Positions 17,497-26,981 of a DNA stretch of 64,000 nt are shown here, one piece after another (within the stretch, counting starts at the first letter, position 1; each line of letters begins with the position of its first letter). Below the pieces are notes generated by a model. That model was not told the DNA's origin and did not search any database. It was given only the letters and a program-made list of their open reading frames with translations. The DNA comes from Actinomycetota bacterium (GTDB lineage Bacteria > Actinomycetota > Thermoleophilia > Gaiellales > Gaiellaceae): contig VAWI01000013.1 in the NCBI GenBank assembly GCA_005884005.1, positions 1 through 64,000 on the forward strand, written 5' to 3'. The position numbers and the translations under genes were made by a program.

Positions 17497-20138
17497 CGGC
17501 CCCTGGGCCTTTCGACCTCGTCGATCCACTCCGACATCGGCACGTACTCGTCCGAGACGGGCTCGACTTCCTCGACGGTCCCGCCGGACTTCTCCTCTGC
17601 ATTCGCGCTCGCCGCGGCCGGCTTCTCGTCTCCATTCGCGGTCGCGGCAGCCGGCTTCTTGCGCCGGTTGCGGCCGCCGCGGCTGCCACGCCTCGTCTTT
17701 TTGCGCGGACTAGGCGCGGCACCGTCCTCGGACTGGGCGTCGCCGTTCGCCGAGACCGCCGCGGTCTCGACCGGCTCGGCAGGCTCCTCGCCGAGCGTCG
17801 GTTCGGGGACGTGGATCTTCGGCGTTGGAACGGCTCCGTCACCGTCCAACGCCGCCGGAGTCTCTGTTGCCGGCTTCTTCTTGCGCCCTCGCCCGCCGCG
17901 TGAGCCGCGTCTCGTCTTCTTCTTCGGCTTCGGTTCCTCAGTAGCGTCGTCCGTTGCCGGCGTTTCCTCTTCGGCTACGGGCTCTTCCTCCGGAGCTTCC
18001 ACCGTCTCGGCCTCAGGCTTCTCCTCGATGCGGGCAGGCGCTTCGGCCACCCGCTTCGCAGGTGGCTTACGCGTCGGCTTCTCCGCCTGGCCCTCGGCCG
18101 TGATCGGCTCGGCGTCGGGCTTCGCCTTCGAGACGAGGGTCGCGTAAGCGGTGCCGTCGACGAATCGCACGATGCGCACGCGCACGGTTTTCCCGACCAT
18201 CCCGGCCGCCTCGCCGACGCAGACCGTGTAGCCGTCACGCGATCCCATTCCAGCGCGGAGATCGTGCTTACCGACCTCGACGAGCTTGACCTGGAGCTCA
18301 GCGCCCTCGGCCACCGGGGTTTCGCCCTGAAGCTTCTCCAACGTGCCTTGGTCGAGTACTTCGAAGAAGTCGTGCGGGACGCCTTCGCGTGGCTCGAGCA
18401 CGAAACGCCGTTTCGCGTGCGCCTCGATCTCGGTCAGCCGGCTCGCTCCGGGGCCGATCAGCACTTCCGCGACGTGGTCGTTGACTGCAACCTTGAAGGC
18501 CTTGTGGCGCGAGGCGGAGGCCAGCGCCCGGAGCTTGCGCTCGACGTCGATCGCGACCGAGGCGTCCGAGACGACGATGCCGTCGCCCTCGCAGACGGGA
18601 CACTTGCGAGTCAGGATCTCGCGCGGCCCGTCGGTGACGTTCTGGCGCGTCATCTCGACCAGTCCGAGCGGGGAGATCTCGACGACGTAGGTCTTCGTCC
18701 GGTCGCGCTCGAGCTCGTTCTTCAGCGCTCCCTCGACGGTGGCGCGGTTCTTCGGGTTCGCCATATCGATGAAGTCGATGACGATGATCCCGCCGATGTC
18801 GCGCAGCCGCAACTGGCGGACGACCTCCTTGACGGCCTCGAGGTTGTTCTTCGTGATCGTGTCCTCGAGCCGGCCGGCCGAGCCCTTGCCGCGGGAGCCG
18901 ACGAAGCGGCCCGTGTTGACATCGATGACCGTGAACGCCTCGGCGTAGTCGAAGACGAGGTAACCGCCCGACGGGAGGTCGACGCGGCGCGAGAGCGTCG
19001 AGCGGATCTCGGCGTCGACGCCGTAGGCGTCCATCAGCGGCGTCTTCTCGCGGTGGCGGAAGACGCGCTCGGCCATGTGCGGCGAGGTCTTCTTCAGGTA
19101 GCCGACGATCCGTTTTTGGGTGCGCTCGTCGTCGACGACCAGCTTTTCGAAGTCGCCCGTGAAGAGATCGCGGACGACGCGCAGCGGCAGCTCTGCCTCC
19201 TGGTAGAGAAGCGCCGGCGCCCTCGCGGTCTTTGCGCGCATCTCGATCTCCTTCCAGAGCCTCTGGAGGAAGACAAGGTCGCGCTCGATGTCCTCGGCGG
19301 ATGCGCCCTCGGCGGCCGTCCGGACGATGACGCCGCCCTTCTTGACGTCGAGCGCCTTGACGATGTCGCGGAGGCGGATCCGCTCGTCGTCGTCGAGCCG
19401 GCGCGAGACGCCCAGGCCCTCGCCACTCGGGACGTAGACGACAAAGCGGCCCGGGAGCGAGATCTCGGTCGTGAGGCGCGCACCCTTCGACTTCATCGGG
19501 TCCTTGACCGCCTGGACGAGCACGTCCTGCCCCCGGCTGATCAGATCCTGGATCTTCTTGCCGTGCCGGCGCCCCTCGAGCTCCGGGACGACGATCTCGT
19601 CGACGTAGAGGAAACCGTTTTTTTCCAGTCCGATCTCGACGAACGCGGCTTCCATGCCCGGCAAGACGTTGTCGACGACTCCCTTGTAGACGTTGCCCGC
19701 AATCGAGCGACGCTCGGGCCGCTCGAGATAGACCTCTGCGACCTTGTCGTCCTCGAGGACGGCGACGCGCTGCTCGCCAACGTCGACGGAGACGAGGAGC
19801 TCACGTTTCGCGGCCGGCAACGGCGCCCGGCGCGGCGGCGTTCGCCGCCGTTGGGTGCCGCTGCGACTCGAGCGCTGCGGCTGTTTGCGCTCGGGACGGC
19901 CCTGTTGCTTCTTCGCCGGTTCGGCCTTCTTCGCCGGCTCGGCCTTCGTCTCGGCCGTGGCCGCGTCTGTCTTCTTCTTGCGACCGCGACCGCCGCGGCT
20001 ACCGCGTCGGCGTTTCGGTCTGGCTTGTTCGCCCTCCGCTGTCGGAACGGGCTTGGGTGTGGCTACTGGCTGGGGTTGGGTAGCGCCCTGTTCGGGCGCG
20101 TCTTTCTGGCGCTTCTTGCGCCGGAAGAACTGCAGCAA
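17493..20138 (-). CDS. rng: Ribonuclease E/G with long basic arms
   Basis: An 881-aa endoribonuclease for mRNA decay and rRNA processing. The catalytic core (~110-600) has the S1-like start VSVDVGEQRVAVLEDD, GNVYKGVVDNVLPGMEAAFV, the DNase I-like active site (VIDVNTGRFVG, IGGIIVIDFIDMANPKNR) and the Zn-link CPVCEGDG. A low-complexity N-terminal arm (~105 aa) and C-terminal arm (~240 aa) carry RRGSRGGRGRKKK-type boxes, once in the N arm and twice in the C arm, likely RNA-binding. The TTG start at 20138 is chosen because AGAAGGAG lies eight bases ahead. Layout is that of actinobacterial RNase E/G. Confidence 0.93.
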   Translation of the reverse strand: MLQFFRRKKRQKDAPEQGATQPQPVATPKPVPTAEGEQARPKRRRGSRGGRGRKKKTDAATAETKAEPAKKAEPAKKQQGRPERKQPQRSSRSGTQRRRTPPRRAPLPAAKRELLVSVDVGEQRVAVLEDDKVAEVYLERPERRSIAGNVYKGVVDNVLPGMEAAFVEIGLEKNGFLYVDEIVVPELEGRRHGKKIQDLISRGQDVLVQAVKDPMKSKGARLTTEISLPGRFVVYVPSGEGLGVSRRLDDDERIRLRDIVKALDVKKGGVIVRTAAEGASAEDIERDLVFLQRLWKEIEMRAKTARAPALLYQEAELPLRVVRDLFTGDFEKLVVDDERTQKRIVGYLKKTSPHMAERVFRHREKTPLMDAYGVDAEIRSTLSRRVDLPSGGYLVFDYAEAFTVIDVNTGRFVGSRGKGSAGRLEDTITKNNLEAVKEVVRQLRLRDIGGIIVIDFIDMANPKNRATVEGALKNELERDRTKTYVVEISPLGLVEMTRQNVTDGPREILTRKCPVCEGDGIVVSDASVAIDVERKLRALASASRHKAFKVAVNDHVAEVLIGPGASRLTEIEAHAKRRFVLEPREGVPHDFFEVLDQGTLEKLQGETPVAEGAELQVKLVEVGKHDLRAGMGSRDGYTVCVGEAAGMVGKTVRVRIVRFVDGTAYATLVSKAKPDAEPITAEGQAEKPTRKPPAKRVAEAPARIEEKPEAETVEAPEEEPVAEEETPATDDATEEPKPKKKTRRGSRGGRGRKKKPATETPAALDGDGAVPTPKIHVPEPTLGEEPAEPVETAAVSANGDAQSEDGAAPSPRKKTRRGSRGGRNRRKKPAAATANGDEKPAAASANAEEKSGGTVEEVEPVSDEYVPMSEWIDEVERPRGR

Positions 20139-20156
20139 AAGAAATCTCCTTCTCGT

Positions 20157-20198
20157 GCGCGCGCGCTGGCGTCACCCGGTCCCGGGCGGAGCGCGCGC
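20157..20198 (-). promoter_or_regulatory. Hairpin in the RNase E/G leader
   Basis: Arms GCGCGCGCT (ending 20167) and AGCGCGCGC (20190-20198) enclose a loop that itself holds a CCCGG/CCGGG stem. It lies about 20 bases upstream of the TTG start. RNase E of E. coli autoregulates through leader hairpins; a similar role here is inference only. Confidence 0.4.
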
Positions 20199-20241
20199 TG
20201 CGGATATGAATGAAAAAGCCGTGCCATAGGCGTGTCTGCAG

Positions 20242-20263
20242 GGTAGCAGCGAGGCCTGCTGCC
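20242..20263 (-). terminator. Hairpin after the 65-aa gene
   Basis: GGTAGCAG-CGAGGC-CTGCTGCC pairs over eight positions (one G-T) and lies 7 bases past the stop at 20270. There is no T-tract, so termination would need Rho or another factor. Confidence 0.4.
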
Positions 20264-20269
20264 CCAGAT

Positions 20270-20467
20270 CTATGCCGCGGCAGCTGGCCGCAAACGCGCC
20301 ATTCGAGCCCTAACGGCTCGGAGCCTTTGGGAGAGGCGGGCCCACGCCCAGGGCTCGAGTTCCTGATAGCGCACCTCCGATTGCGAGCGAGTGGCTTCCA
20401 GGTACTCGAACCAGGCATCCGCCTCCTCGATCAGCAACAGCTCTTCGGCTTCGTTCGTGGCGGCCAT
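20270..20467 (-). CDS. Hypothetical 65-aa acidic/basic small protein
   Basis: A helical small protein with an acidic N half (NEAEELLLIEEADAWFEYLE) and an arginine-rich C half (RLSQRLRAVRARMARLRP). The ATG at 20467 is chosen over an in-frame GTG three codons upstream because GGAGG sits eight bases before it. It lies between RNase E/G and a secreted protease, with hairpins on both sides, so it is probably its own transcription unit. Function unknown. Confidence 0.6.
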   Translation of the reverse strand: MAATNEAEELLLIEEADAWFEYLEATRSQSEVRYQELEPWAWARLSQRLRAVRARMARLRPAAAA

Positions 20468-20517
20468 GCGATCCACCTCCGGTCGATGCCAGCAAGGCTA
20501 GGACCGCCGTCGGACAG

Positions 20518-20547
20518 CAGAAGGGCCGGCTCTCGCCGGCCCTTCTG
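20518..20547 (-). terminator. Strong hairpin after the subtilisin gene
   Basis: CAGAAGGGCCGG-CTCTCG-CCGGCCCTTCTG is a perfect 12-bp stem, 22 bases past the protease stop at 20569 and before the next gene. There is no T-run on the minus side, but the stem is the strongest in this area. Confidence 0.6.
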
Positions 20548-20568
20548 AAGGTCCTGCAAATGCAGTTG

Positions 20569-22170
20569 TTATTGGTTCCCGGACGTGTGGGTGACCGCGT
20601 TGAACGCGTCCACCTGCCCGTTGCCGTACCACGAGTTGTGTCCCGGCCCGCCCTGGCAGGTCTGTGGCGCACCGCTTTGGGTGCCGACGACGGCCGCGTA
20701 GCCCGTTGGCAAGGTCTGGGGACACGCTTGCGGATCGGCCGTCTGGCTTAAGACGGCCGAGACCTGGCCCGGTCGGAGCTTCCCGTTCTTCTGGTTGCTT
20801 GTCGTGCCGTAGCGGCTGACGATCAGCGCCGCGACACCGGCCGTGTGCGGAGAGGCCATCGACGTGCCTTGCTGGTAGCACCACAGGCTCCCGGGTGCGC
20901 CTGGGTCGAACACACGTCTCGACGCCAGGCAGCCGTCAATCAGAGCGGCCGGCCACGCCGAGAGGACGCGGCCCGCGACGCCGGTGAACGGCGGCGTGCC
21001 GTAGCGCGAGTCGCCGCCGGGGGCCACGACGTCGGTGCTGCTGATGCCGTAGCTCGAGTAGAACGACTTCAGGTTGTCCGGGTACTGCCCGGCGTCCGTG
21101 CCCTGCAGGAAGCTGCCGCTTGCAGAAACGCCGACCACACCCGGAATCTCGACCGGGATCACGACGCACGCGTTCGTGACGGCGCGCTCCTGCTCGCTTC
21201 CCGGTGGAAAGTCGGGGCTCGTAACGTCCATCGTCGGATGCGAGAGGTCCTCGCTCTCGTTCCCCTCGGCCGCAACGACGGTGACGCCGTTGTCCATTGC
21301 GAACCGGATCGCCCGCTGCTCCGCCTTCCAGATCGCACGCTGGGTCGGATCGTTTCGGCAGTTGAAGAGAAACGGATCGGCGAAGTAGCTGTTGTTCGTG
21401 ACGTCCACGTGGTGCGTACCTGCCCAGATGAACGAGCAGACCACGGCCTCGGGAAAGAAGAATCCGTCGGCGTTGCCGGCCTTGATCCCGGCGATCTTCA
21501 CATTCGGCGCCACGCCGACGATTCCGATCCCGTTGCTCGCCGCCGCGATCGTCCCGGCGGTGTGCGTACCGTGGCCGTTGTCATCCTGCGCCGCGAGTCC
21601 GGGGACAGGCGCGCCGCTGACGCAGTTGGCGCTGTTCGCGACGTCGATGTTCGGAGCCAGGTCCGGATGCGTGAAGTCGATGCCGGTGTCGATGTCGCCC
21701 ACGAGGACCGACGGACTGCCCCCCGTGATCGCGTGCGCCTCTGGCGCGTGGATCTGCCGCATGTCCCACTGCAGCGGCGACAGCGAGTCCGCGTCAGTCG
21801 CCGGCGCGTTCGGCAGATCGCCGGCCGGAGGACCGTTCGCGTCGGTCGAGTCCAGCGTGCTACCGGAGCCGTCGTCGAGCTTCGTCGCAAACCCGCCGGT
21901 TCCCGAGACGTTGTCGATCCGGCTGTCTTTCAGCATGTTCGCCCGGAAAGCCGAGCTGTCCGATTTCGCGATCGCGACGCCGATCTGCGGATACGTGTAG
22001 ACGAGCGAGCCGCCAGCCTTCTGGACGGCCGTGGAGACGCCCGAGGCGACTGAGTTCTGTTTGTAGAGAACGATGTAGTTCTGCGCGTGCGCAGTCGCAG
22101 CAAGCGCCGCGGAAGCGACCACACACGCCACGAGCACGAGAAGAGCCCGCGCAAGCAGGTGTCTGTTCAC
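20569..22170 (-). CDS. Secreted S8 subtilisin-like serine protease
   Basis: A 533-aa exported protease. The signal peptide (1-29) ends in ATAHA. An I9-type propeptide spans ~31-95 (NYIVLYKQ...). The catalytic triad is D161 in DIDTGIDFTHPD, H200 in NGHGTHTAG and S437 in GTSMASPHTAG, with the oxyanion Asn near 260 (TNNSYF). The ~130-residue stretch between His and Ser includes cysteines that could form disulfides. The C-terminus ends shortly after the catalytic helix, with no cell-wall anchor or PKD domain. It should be secreted and self-processed; the substrate is unknown. Monocistronic, flanked by hairpins. Confidence 0.92.
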   Translation of the reverse strand: MNRHLLARALLVLVACVVASAALAATAHAQNYIVLYKQNSVASGVSTAVQKAGGSLVYTYPQIGVAIAKSDSSAFRANMLKDSRIDNVSGTGGFATKLDDGSGSTLDSTDANGPPAGDLPNAPATDADSLSPLQWDMRQIHAPEAHAITGGSPSVLVGDIDTGIDFTHPDLAPNIDVANSANCVSGAPVPGLAAQDDNGHGTHTAGTIAAASNGIGIVGVAPNVKIAGIKAGNADGFFFPEAVVCSFIWAGTHHVDVTNNSYFADPFLFNCRNDPTQRAIWKAEQRAIRFAMDNGVTVVAAEGNESEDLSHPTMDVTSPDFPPGSEQERAVTNACVVIPVEIPGVVGVSASGSFLQGTDAGQYPDNLKSFYSSYGISSTDVVAPGGDSRYGTPPFTGVAGRVLSAWPAALIDGCLASRRVFDPGAPGSLWCYQQGTSMASPHTAGVAALIVSRYGTTSNQKNGKLRPGQVSAVLSQTADPQACPQTLPTGYAAVVGTQSGAPQTCQGGPGHNSWYGNGQVDAFNAVTHTSGNQ

Positions 22171-22234
22171 CTTTCCCCCTTGGTTGTGGCCTACCTGACT
22201 GCGGGGAGTATAGAAGCCGAGTTCCGACGCCTGC

Positions 22235-23425
22235 TCAGTAGCGGCGCCGGCGGCCGGTGCCCCGAACGTAGATGGCCTCGAGGACGCCGATCGCGAGCAA
22301 GTTCGCGATCATCGCCGAGCCACCGACGCTGACGAACGGAAGCGGAATGCCGGTGATCGGCGCGATCCCAACCGTCATCCCGACATTGATGAAGACCTGA
22401 AAGAGCAAAGCGACGACGATTCCACCCGCCGCGATCGCCGAAAAGGCGTCCCGGGCGCCGGCCATCACCTTCAGCGCGCGCCAGATCACGAGCAGGTAGA
22501 GCAGCAGGAGGATCGAAACGCCGACGAAGCCGCGCTGCTCGGCGATCGAGGCGAACACGAAGTCGGTCGCGTGCTCGGGCAGGAAGTTGAGGTTGGTCTG
22601 GGTCGCGCCCTTGACGCCGCGGCCTGTCGCGCCGCCCGCGCCGACGGCGTTGATCGACTGGGTGACGTTGTAGGTCGCGCCCCGCGGGTCGTCGTTGCGG
22701 TGCATGAAGCCGACCACGCGCTGCTGCTGGTAACTCTTCAGCACCGGGTGTCCGGCCGCCGGCAGGATCCAGAGGACGAGCAGGGCCGCAAGGAGTGTCG
22801 CGCCGCCGAGGATCGCCAGGTGCGTCCAGCGCGTCCCGGCGAGGAAGAGCACCCCGGCGAGAGCCGCCGTGTAGACCATGGCGGTTCCCAAGTCGGGCTG
22901 GACGAAGACGAGAAAAATCGGCCCCGCCGCGAAGCCGATCGCGGTGAGCACCGTCTTGCTGTCGCCGATTCGCTTCGCCCGGTCGGCGAGCATGCCGGCG
23001 AGGAAGAGTACGAGGAGCAGCTTCCCGAACTCCGAGGGCTGGAACTTGAAGAAGCCGAGATCGAGCCAGCGCTTCGAGCCGCGCGTGACCGCGCCGGCGA
23101 GCAGGACGATCACCATCAGCCCGAGCGTCCCGACGTAGATCTGCTTGCGGTAGCGACGGTAGTACTCGGGGTCGACAAAAACGGCGACGACGAGGGCGAG
23201 TAGCCCAAGGGATGCGTAGACGCCCTGCCGAACGACGTAGTAGTTCGCGTTGCCGGTGACGTCGTGCCGGGTGATGCCGGCGATCGCCCACAGCCCGTAC
23301 GCCACGAGCGCGCCGGTCGCGGCGAGCAGGATCCAGTCGAGTCGCCGGACGACGGACGCGGCCTCGACCGCCTCGTTGCGCCGGCCTCGAAGGCCGCGCG
23401 CCCTGGTGTCGACGGCCTCAATCAC
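22235..23425 (-). CDS. rodA: Rod-shape SEDS glycosyltransferase RodA
   Basis: A 396-aa, ten-helix SEDS protein that polymerises peptidoglycan glycan strands with PBP2. Landmarks are KFQPSEFGKLLLVLFLA, FVQPDLGTAMVY, the large loop with RNDDPRGATYNVTQS and GRGVKGATQTNLNFLPEHATDFVF, and the final helix GIPLPFVSVGGSAMIANLLAIG. The context at the end of mreBCD-mrdA favours RodA over FtsW. The start at 23425 overlaps the end of mrdA by eight bases. Confidence 0.94.
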   Translation of the reverse strand: MIEAVDTRARGLRGRRNEAVEAASVVRRLDWILLAATGALVAYGLWAIAGITRHDVTGNANYYVVRQGVYASLGLLALVVAVFVDPEYYRRYRKQIYVGTLGLMVIVLLAGAVTRGSKRWLDLGFFKFQPSEFGKLLLVLFLAGMLADRAKRIGDSKTVLTAIGFAAGPIFLVFVQPDLGTAMVYTAALAGVLFLAGTRWTHLAILGGATLLAALLVLWILPAAGHPVLKSYQQQRVVGFMHRNDDPRGATYNVTQSINAVGAGGATGRGVKGATQTNLNFLPEHATDFVFASIAEQRGFVGVSILLLLYLLVIWRALKVMAGARDAFSAIAAGGIVVALLFQVFINVGMTVGIAPITGIPLPFVSVGGSAMIANLLAIGVLEAIYVRGTGRRRRY

Positions 23426-25424
23426 TCTTCGTGGGCACCCCGACCTGGGTCGGATGGGTCTTGAAGTACGCCTCGAAGACCTTGAGCGCCGCCGGGGCGG
23501 CTGCCGTGCCGCCGTGGCCGCCGTTCTCGATCAGGGCGCAGACGGTGATCGTCGGGGCGTCTGCGGGCGCATACCCGCACCACTCGGATTGGTCCATCTT
23601 CCCGGTGAAGCCTGGGATGCTCACGCTCTTCTCGGCCGTACCGGTCTTGCCGGCGATGGGGATCGGGAAGCTGCCGAAGACGGCCGTCGAGGTGCCGTAC
23701 GACGCGTGGGTCGCCTGGTAGAGGCCCTGGCGCACCACGTCGAGGTAGAGCGGGTCGAGCTTGACGGTCGGCGCCGGCGGCGGGGCGAAGCTGTGCAGCA
23801 CCCGGCCGGGCGCTTGTCTCGTGCTGACCTCCTCGACGTCGGCCGCGATGTGGGGTTGCACGAGCCTGCCGCCGTTTGCGATCAAGGCATAGAACCGGGC
23901 CATTTGCAGCGGTGTCACGAGCAGGTCCTTCTGTCCGATCGCAAGCTGGATCGAGTCGCCCGGCTTCCAGAGCCTGTCGACCTGCCACTCGGTCGCATCC
24001 GTCTTGCGTGTGTACGTCGCCTTGCGCCACTCCGGCGTCGGCAGCAGGCCGGGCAGCTCGCCGGGGAGGTCGACCCCCGTCACGTGGCCGAAGCCAAACC
24101 GTGCGGCCCATTCCTGGAAGGGGTGCCGGCGCACGGCCGGCAGCTTGTAGAAACGGTCGCCGAGCTCGTAGAAATACGTATCGCACGACGCGCCGAGCGC
24201 CGTCGGGAGGGTCATCTGCTGGCTAACGAAGGGGTCCCAGTTCTTAAAAGTCCCGCCCGGGATCACATTGCCCTGCTTGTCATAGACGTGGTACACGCCC
24301 GTGCAGGCGATCGGCTCGGTGGGTGTGACCAGCCGCTCCTCGAGCGCCGCGAGCGCGGTTACCGGCTTGAACGTCGAGCCGGCTGGATAGACCCCGGCGA
24401 TCGCGCGATCGAGGGCCGGATAGTTGTCCTTGCGAGCGACGCGGGAGTTGAGCAGCGGTGCGAGCTTCTTCGGGTCGCGGGAGCTGAACACGCTGGGTTT
24501 GAAGGTGGGGTTCGAGGCCAGCGCGAGAATCGATCCGTCGCGGGGATCGAGCGCGACGATTGCTCCCCCGTCCGCTGCCCAGCAGCCGACACACTGAGAA
24601 CCGTGCGCGGCCGCGATGCCGGCTAGGATGCCGCGTTCGGCCGCCCGCTGGAGGTTCATGTCGAGCGTCAGCCGCACCGCCTCGCCGGGCTGCGCAGTCT
24701 GCTCGGTGATCAGCCCGCTCCGCGGGCGCCCGAGGGCGTCGACCCGCAGCTGAGCGAGGCCGTCCTTGCCGCGAAGGTACGCGTCATAGCGTGCCTCGAT
24801 TCCGCCCTGGCCAACCTTGTCGCTGAGGCGGTATCCCTTGCTGCGGAGATGCTGGTACTGGGACGGGGCGATCAGTCCAACGTTACCGAGCACCTGTGCG
24901 GCGAGCGACTGATACGGGTAGTTGCGCAGGTACGTGGAAGCGAGGTCGACGCCCGGGAAATCGCGTGCGCGTTCCTGCAGGTACATGGCCTGTTCCCTGT
25001 GGACCGACTCCTGGACGATTACCGGCGTCGCCGGGTCGCCGCCGCGCTTCTTCAGCTCGCCGACCATCTCCGCGACCGGCACGTTGATGATCTTCGAGAG
25101 GCGTTGCAGCTCTTTCAGTCGCGCGGACCACTTCTTGGGGAGATCGGCCGTCCAGAGCTCGACCGCGGTTGCCGCCCGATTGTCGACGATCGTCCGGCCC
25201 TCGCGGTCGAGCACCGGCCCTCGCGGGGCCTCGAGCGGGATCGAGCGGAGCTGGTTGTTCACCGCGGCGTGCAGATACTGCGGCCCGGAGAGCACCTGCA
25301 GCGCCCAGAGCCTGAAGAAGAGGACGCCGAAGACCGCGATCGCGATGCCGCCCAGAATCGCGATCCGCAGCGCGATCTGGGGGGTCAGCCGGAACGGCTC
25401 GGCCACTCCGGGCGTCGGTGGCAT
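23418..25424 (-). CDS. mrdA: Penicillin-binding protein 2 (elongasome transpeptidase)
   Basis: A 668-aa class B PBP crosslinking peptidoglycan during elongation. One N-terminal helix (ALRIAILGGIAIAVFGVLFF) is followed by a PBP dimerisation domain (from APRGPVLDREGRTIVDN) and the transpeptidase domain with PAGSTFKPV (SxxK nucleophile), GASCDTYF (SxN position occupied by SCD) and AGKTGTAEKS (KTG). The ATG at 25424 is used; longer in-frame readings add only a low-complexity Arg-rich stretch. SCD in place of SxN is seen in class B PBPs. It lies between mreD and rodA. Confidence 0.94.
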   Translation of the reverse strand: MPPTPGVAEPFRLTPQIALRIAILGGIAIAVFGVLFFRLWALQVLSGPQYLHAAVNNQLRSIPLEAPRGPVLDREGRTIVDNRAATAVELWTADLPKKWSARLKELQRLSKIINVPVAEMVGELKKRGGDPATPVIVQESVHREQAMYLQERARDFPGVDLASTYLRNYPYQSLAAQVLGNVGLIAPSQYQHLRSKGYRLSDKVGQGGIEARYDAYLRGKDGLAQLRVDALGRPRSGLITEQTAQPGEAVRLTLDMNLQRAAERGILAGIAAAHGSQCVGCWAADGGAIVALDPRDGSILALASNPTFKPSVFSSRDPKKLAPLLNSRVARKDNYPALDRAIAGVYPAGSTFKPVTALAALEERLVTPTEPIACTGVYHVYDKQGNVIPGGTFKNWDPFVSQQMTLPTALGASCDTYFYELGDRFYKLPAVRRHPFQEWAARFGFGHVTGVDLPGELPGLLPTPEWRKATYTRKTDATEWQVDRLWKPGDSIQLAIGQKDLLVTPLQMARFYALIANGGRLVQPHIAADVEEVSTRQAPGRVLHSFAPPPAPTVKLDPLYLDVVRQGLYQATHASYGTSTAVFGSFPIPIAGKTGTAEKSVSIPGFTGKMDQSEWCGYAPADAPTITVCALIENGGHGGTAAAPAALKVFEAYFKTHPTQVGVPTKSD

Positions 25425-25488
25425 GAAGGTGCGCGGCCCCGAGCCGTTCGTGGAAGGGCGCCGGCTCCGCCTGGCGCGGACGCCGGTG

Positions 25489-26007
25489 CTAGCCAAGCAG
25501 CTGCACCTCCTCGAGCCCGCTCGGCGGCGGGCGGAAGAGACGCCGGCAGAGCGCATAGACGGGCAGCGTCAGGATCAGGTTGAAGATCAGCTCGAACGGA
25601 AACGCGTCCAGCAGGACCCTCGACGCGGAGGCGGGGTCGCCGAGCATGTAGTGCAGGACGAGCGCGCCGAACGAGTAGAGCAGCGTCACGACGGCGACGG
25701 AGAGGAAGGGCGCGTGCGTCCGGTCACGGCCGGTCGTCTCGCCGTAGCGGCCGATCCAGTAGCCGGAAATCGTCAGTAGTAGCGACGTAACGCCGAGCGT
25801 CTGCAACGTCGCGGTGTCGACGACCAGACCGGCGCCGAAGCCCGCCGCCGCGCCGAAGATCGTTCCGCGTAGGAGGGCGACCGCGACGAGGGTCACAAGC
25901 ACGAGGTCGGGCGCTCCATAGAAGACGTCGATCTGCGAGAGCAGCGTTACCTGCAGGATCGCGGCGACGAAGAGGACCCCGGCGCCTTTGGCGATGTCGG
26001 CGATCAT
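25489..26007 (-). CDS. mreD: Rod shape-determining protein MreD
   Basis: A 172-aa small integral membrane protein with five hydrophobic segments (AAILQVTLL..., DLVLVTLVAVALLRG, FGAGLVVDTATLQTLG, SLLLTISGYWIG, LVLHYMLG). The pattern and the position between mreC and mrdA identify MreD, which couples MreC to the membrane elongasome. Its start overlaps the mreC stop by four bases. Confidence 0.9.
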   Translation of the reverse strand: MIADIAKGAGVLFVAAILQVTLLSQIDVFYGAPDLVLVTLVAVALLRGTIFGAAAGFGAGLVVDTATLQTLGVTSLLLTISGYWIGRYGETTGRDRTHAPFLSVAVVTLLYSFGALVLHYMLGDPASASRVLLDAFPFELIFNLILTLPVYALCRRLFRPPPSGLEEVQLLG

Positions 26008-26921
26008 CGGTTCTTCGGAGGGAACAAGACGACCAGCGAGCTCAGCGTCTTGAAATTGACGAACGGCTGCAGCTGGACGTGCTTGTAGAGATCCACCTCA
26101 TTCTGGCCGACCGACGTGACCTGTCCGATCGGGATTCCGCGCGGGTAGATCGAGCTGAGCCCGGCTGACTTCCAGCCGGCGGTGACGAGCAGGTCGCCCT
26201 GTTCCACTTGCTGGTCCTTGCCGACGTGATCGAAGCTGGCACCGGCCTTGACCACTCCCTGTGCGCCGGTCTTCACGTCGGTCGCCGAGACCGAGGTCGT
26301 GTCGTCCGTCAGAAGCGAGACGAGCGACACGTTGTGCGCAACCCGCACGACCGTGCCGACCAGGCCCTCGCCCGTGACGACCGGGTCGAACTGCCGGATG
26401 CCCGAGGAAGAGCCTGCGCCGATCGTCACCTGCTGTTGGTAAGCGGCCTGCGGCTGCGCGATGATCGGAGCGGTGACGTAGCCATAGCCGCGCGGGAAGC
26501 TGGGGCTGTTGATGAAGTGCAGCTTCTTGCGCAGGTCGGAGTTCTCGCTCGCAGCCGACAGGTTCAGCGTCTCTCTCTGCCGCAACTGCTCGACCTCATG
26601 GCGCAGGCGATTGTTCTGGGACTTCGCGTGAACAAGGCCGGCGAAGTAGCCGTACGCGTCCCGGAACGGCCGTGAGACGCGATCGGCTGCGATCTCGAAG
26701 GGGCGGAGCACGGTCGCGCCGGCACTCTGAACCTGATGCAGCCCCCCGCCCGACGACTCGCGGAAGTAGATCGTGATCAGGGCGATCGAGAGCAGCACGA
26801 GCACACCTGCCACGATCCGGCGCCTGAGGGCGCTGGCCTGTCGTGACGAGTATGAAACCGGCCTCGAGCGCGGAACCCCCGCCCCCAAGACCGCCAGCCG
26901 TGCTGAGCGGTTGCGAGGCAC
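26004..26921 (-). CDS. mreC: Rod shape-determining protein MreC
   Basis: A 305-aa protein with one transmembrane helix (IVAGVLVLLSIALITIYF), a coiled-coil (HAKSQNNRLRHEVEQLRQRE, ~90-120) and the periplasmic double beta-barrel with APIIAQPQAAYQQQVTIGAG, IRQFDPVVTGEGLVGTVV and a final VLFPPKNR. It bridges MreB inside to PBP2 outside. A Ser/Arg-rich 30-residue cytoplasmic tail precedes the helix, so the true start may be slightly later than the first codon used. Confidence 0.92.
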   Translation of the reverse strand: MPRNRSARLAVLGAGVPRSRPVSYSSRQASALRRRIVAGVLVLLSIALITIYFRESSGGGLHQVQSAGATVLRPFEIAADRVSRPFRDAYGYFAGLVHAKSQNNRLRHEVEQLRQRETLNLSAASENSDLRKKLHFINSPSFPRGYGYVTAPIIAQPQAAYQQQVTIGAGSSSGIRQFDPVVTGEGLVGTVVRVAHNVSLVSLLTDDTTSVSATDVKTGAQGVVKAGASFDHVGKDQQVEQGDLLVTAGWKSAGLSSIYPRGIPIGQVTSVGQNEVDLYKHVQLQPFVNFKTLSSLVVLFPPKNR

Positions 26922-26981
26922 GAAGCGTTCTAGTTTAGGGAAGGATTCGGCGGCCCGTTCACGAACCGGTTGAGGTTCTAC

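Noticed and set aside
18264-20213. A 649-codon open frame antisense to RNase E/G
   Set aside because: High-GC codon bias of the real gene leaves the opposite strand open. The reading has acidic low-complexity content with no domain.
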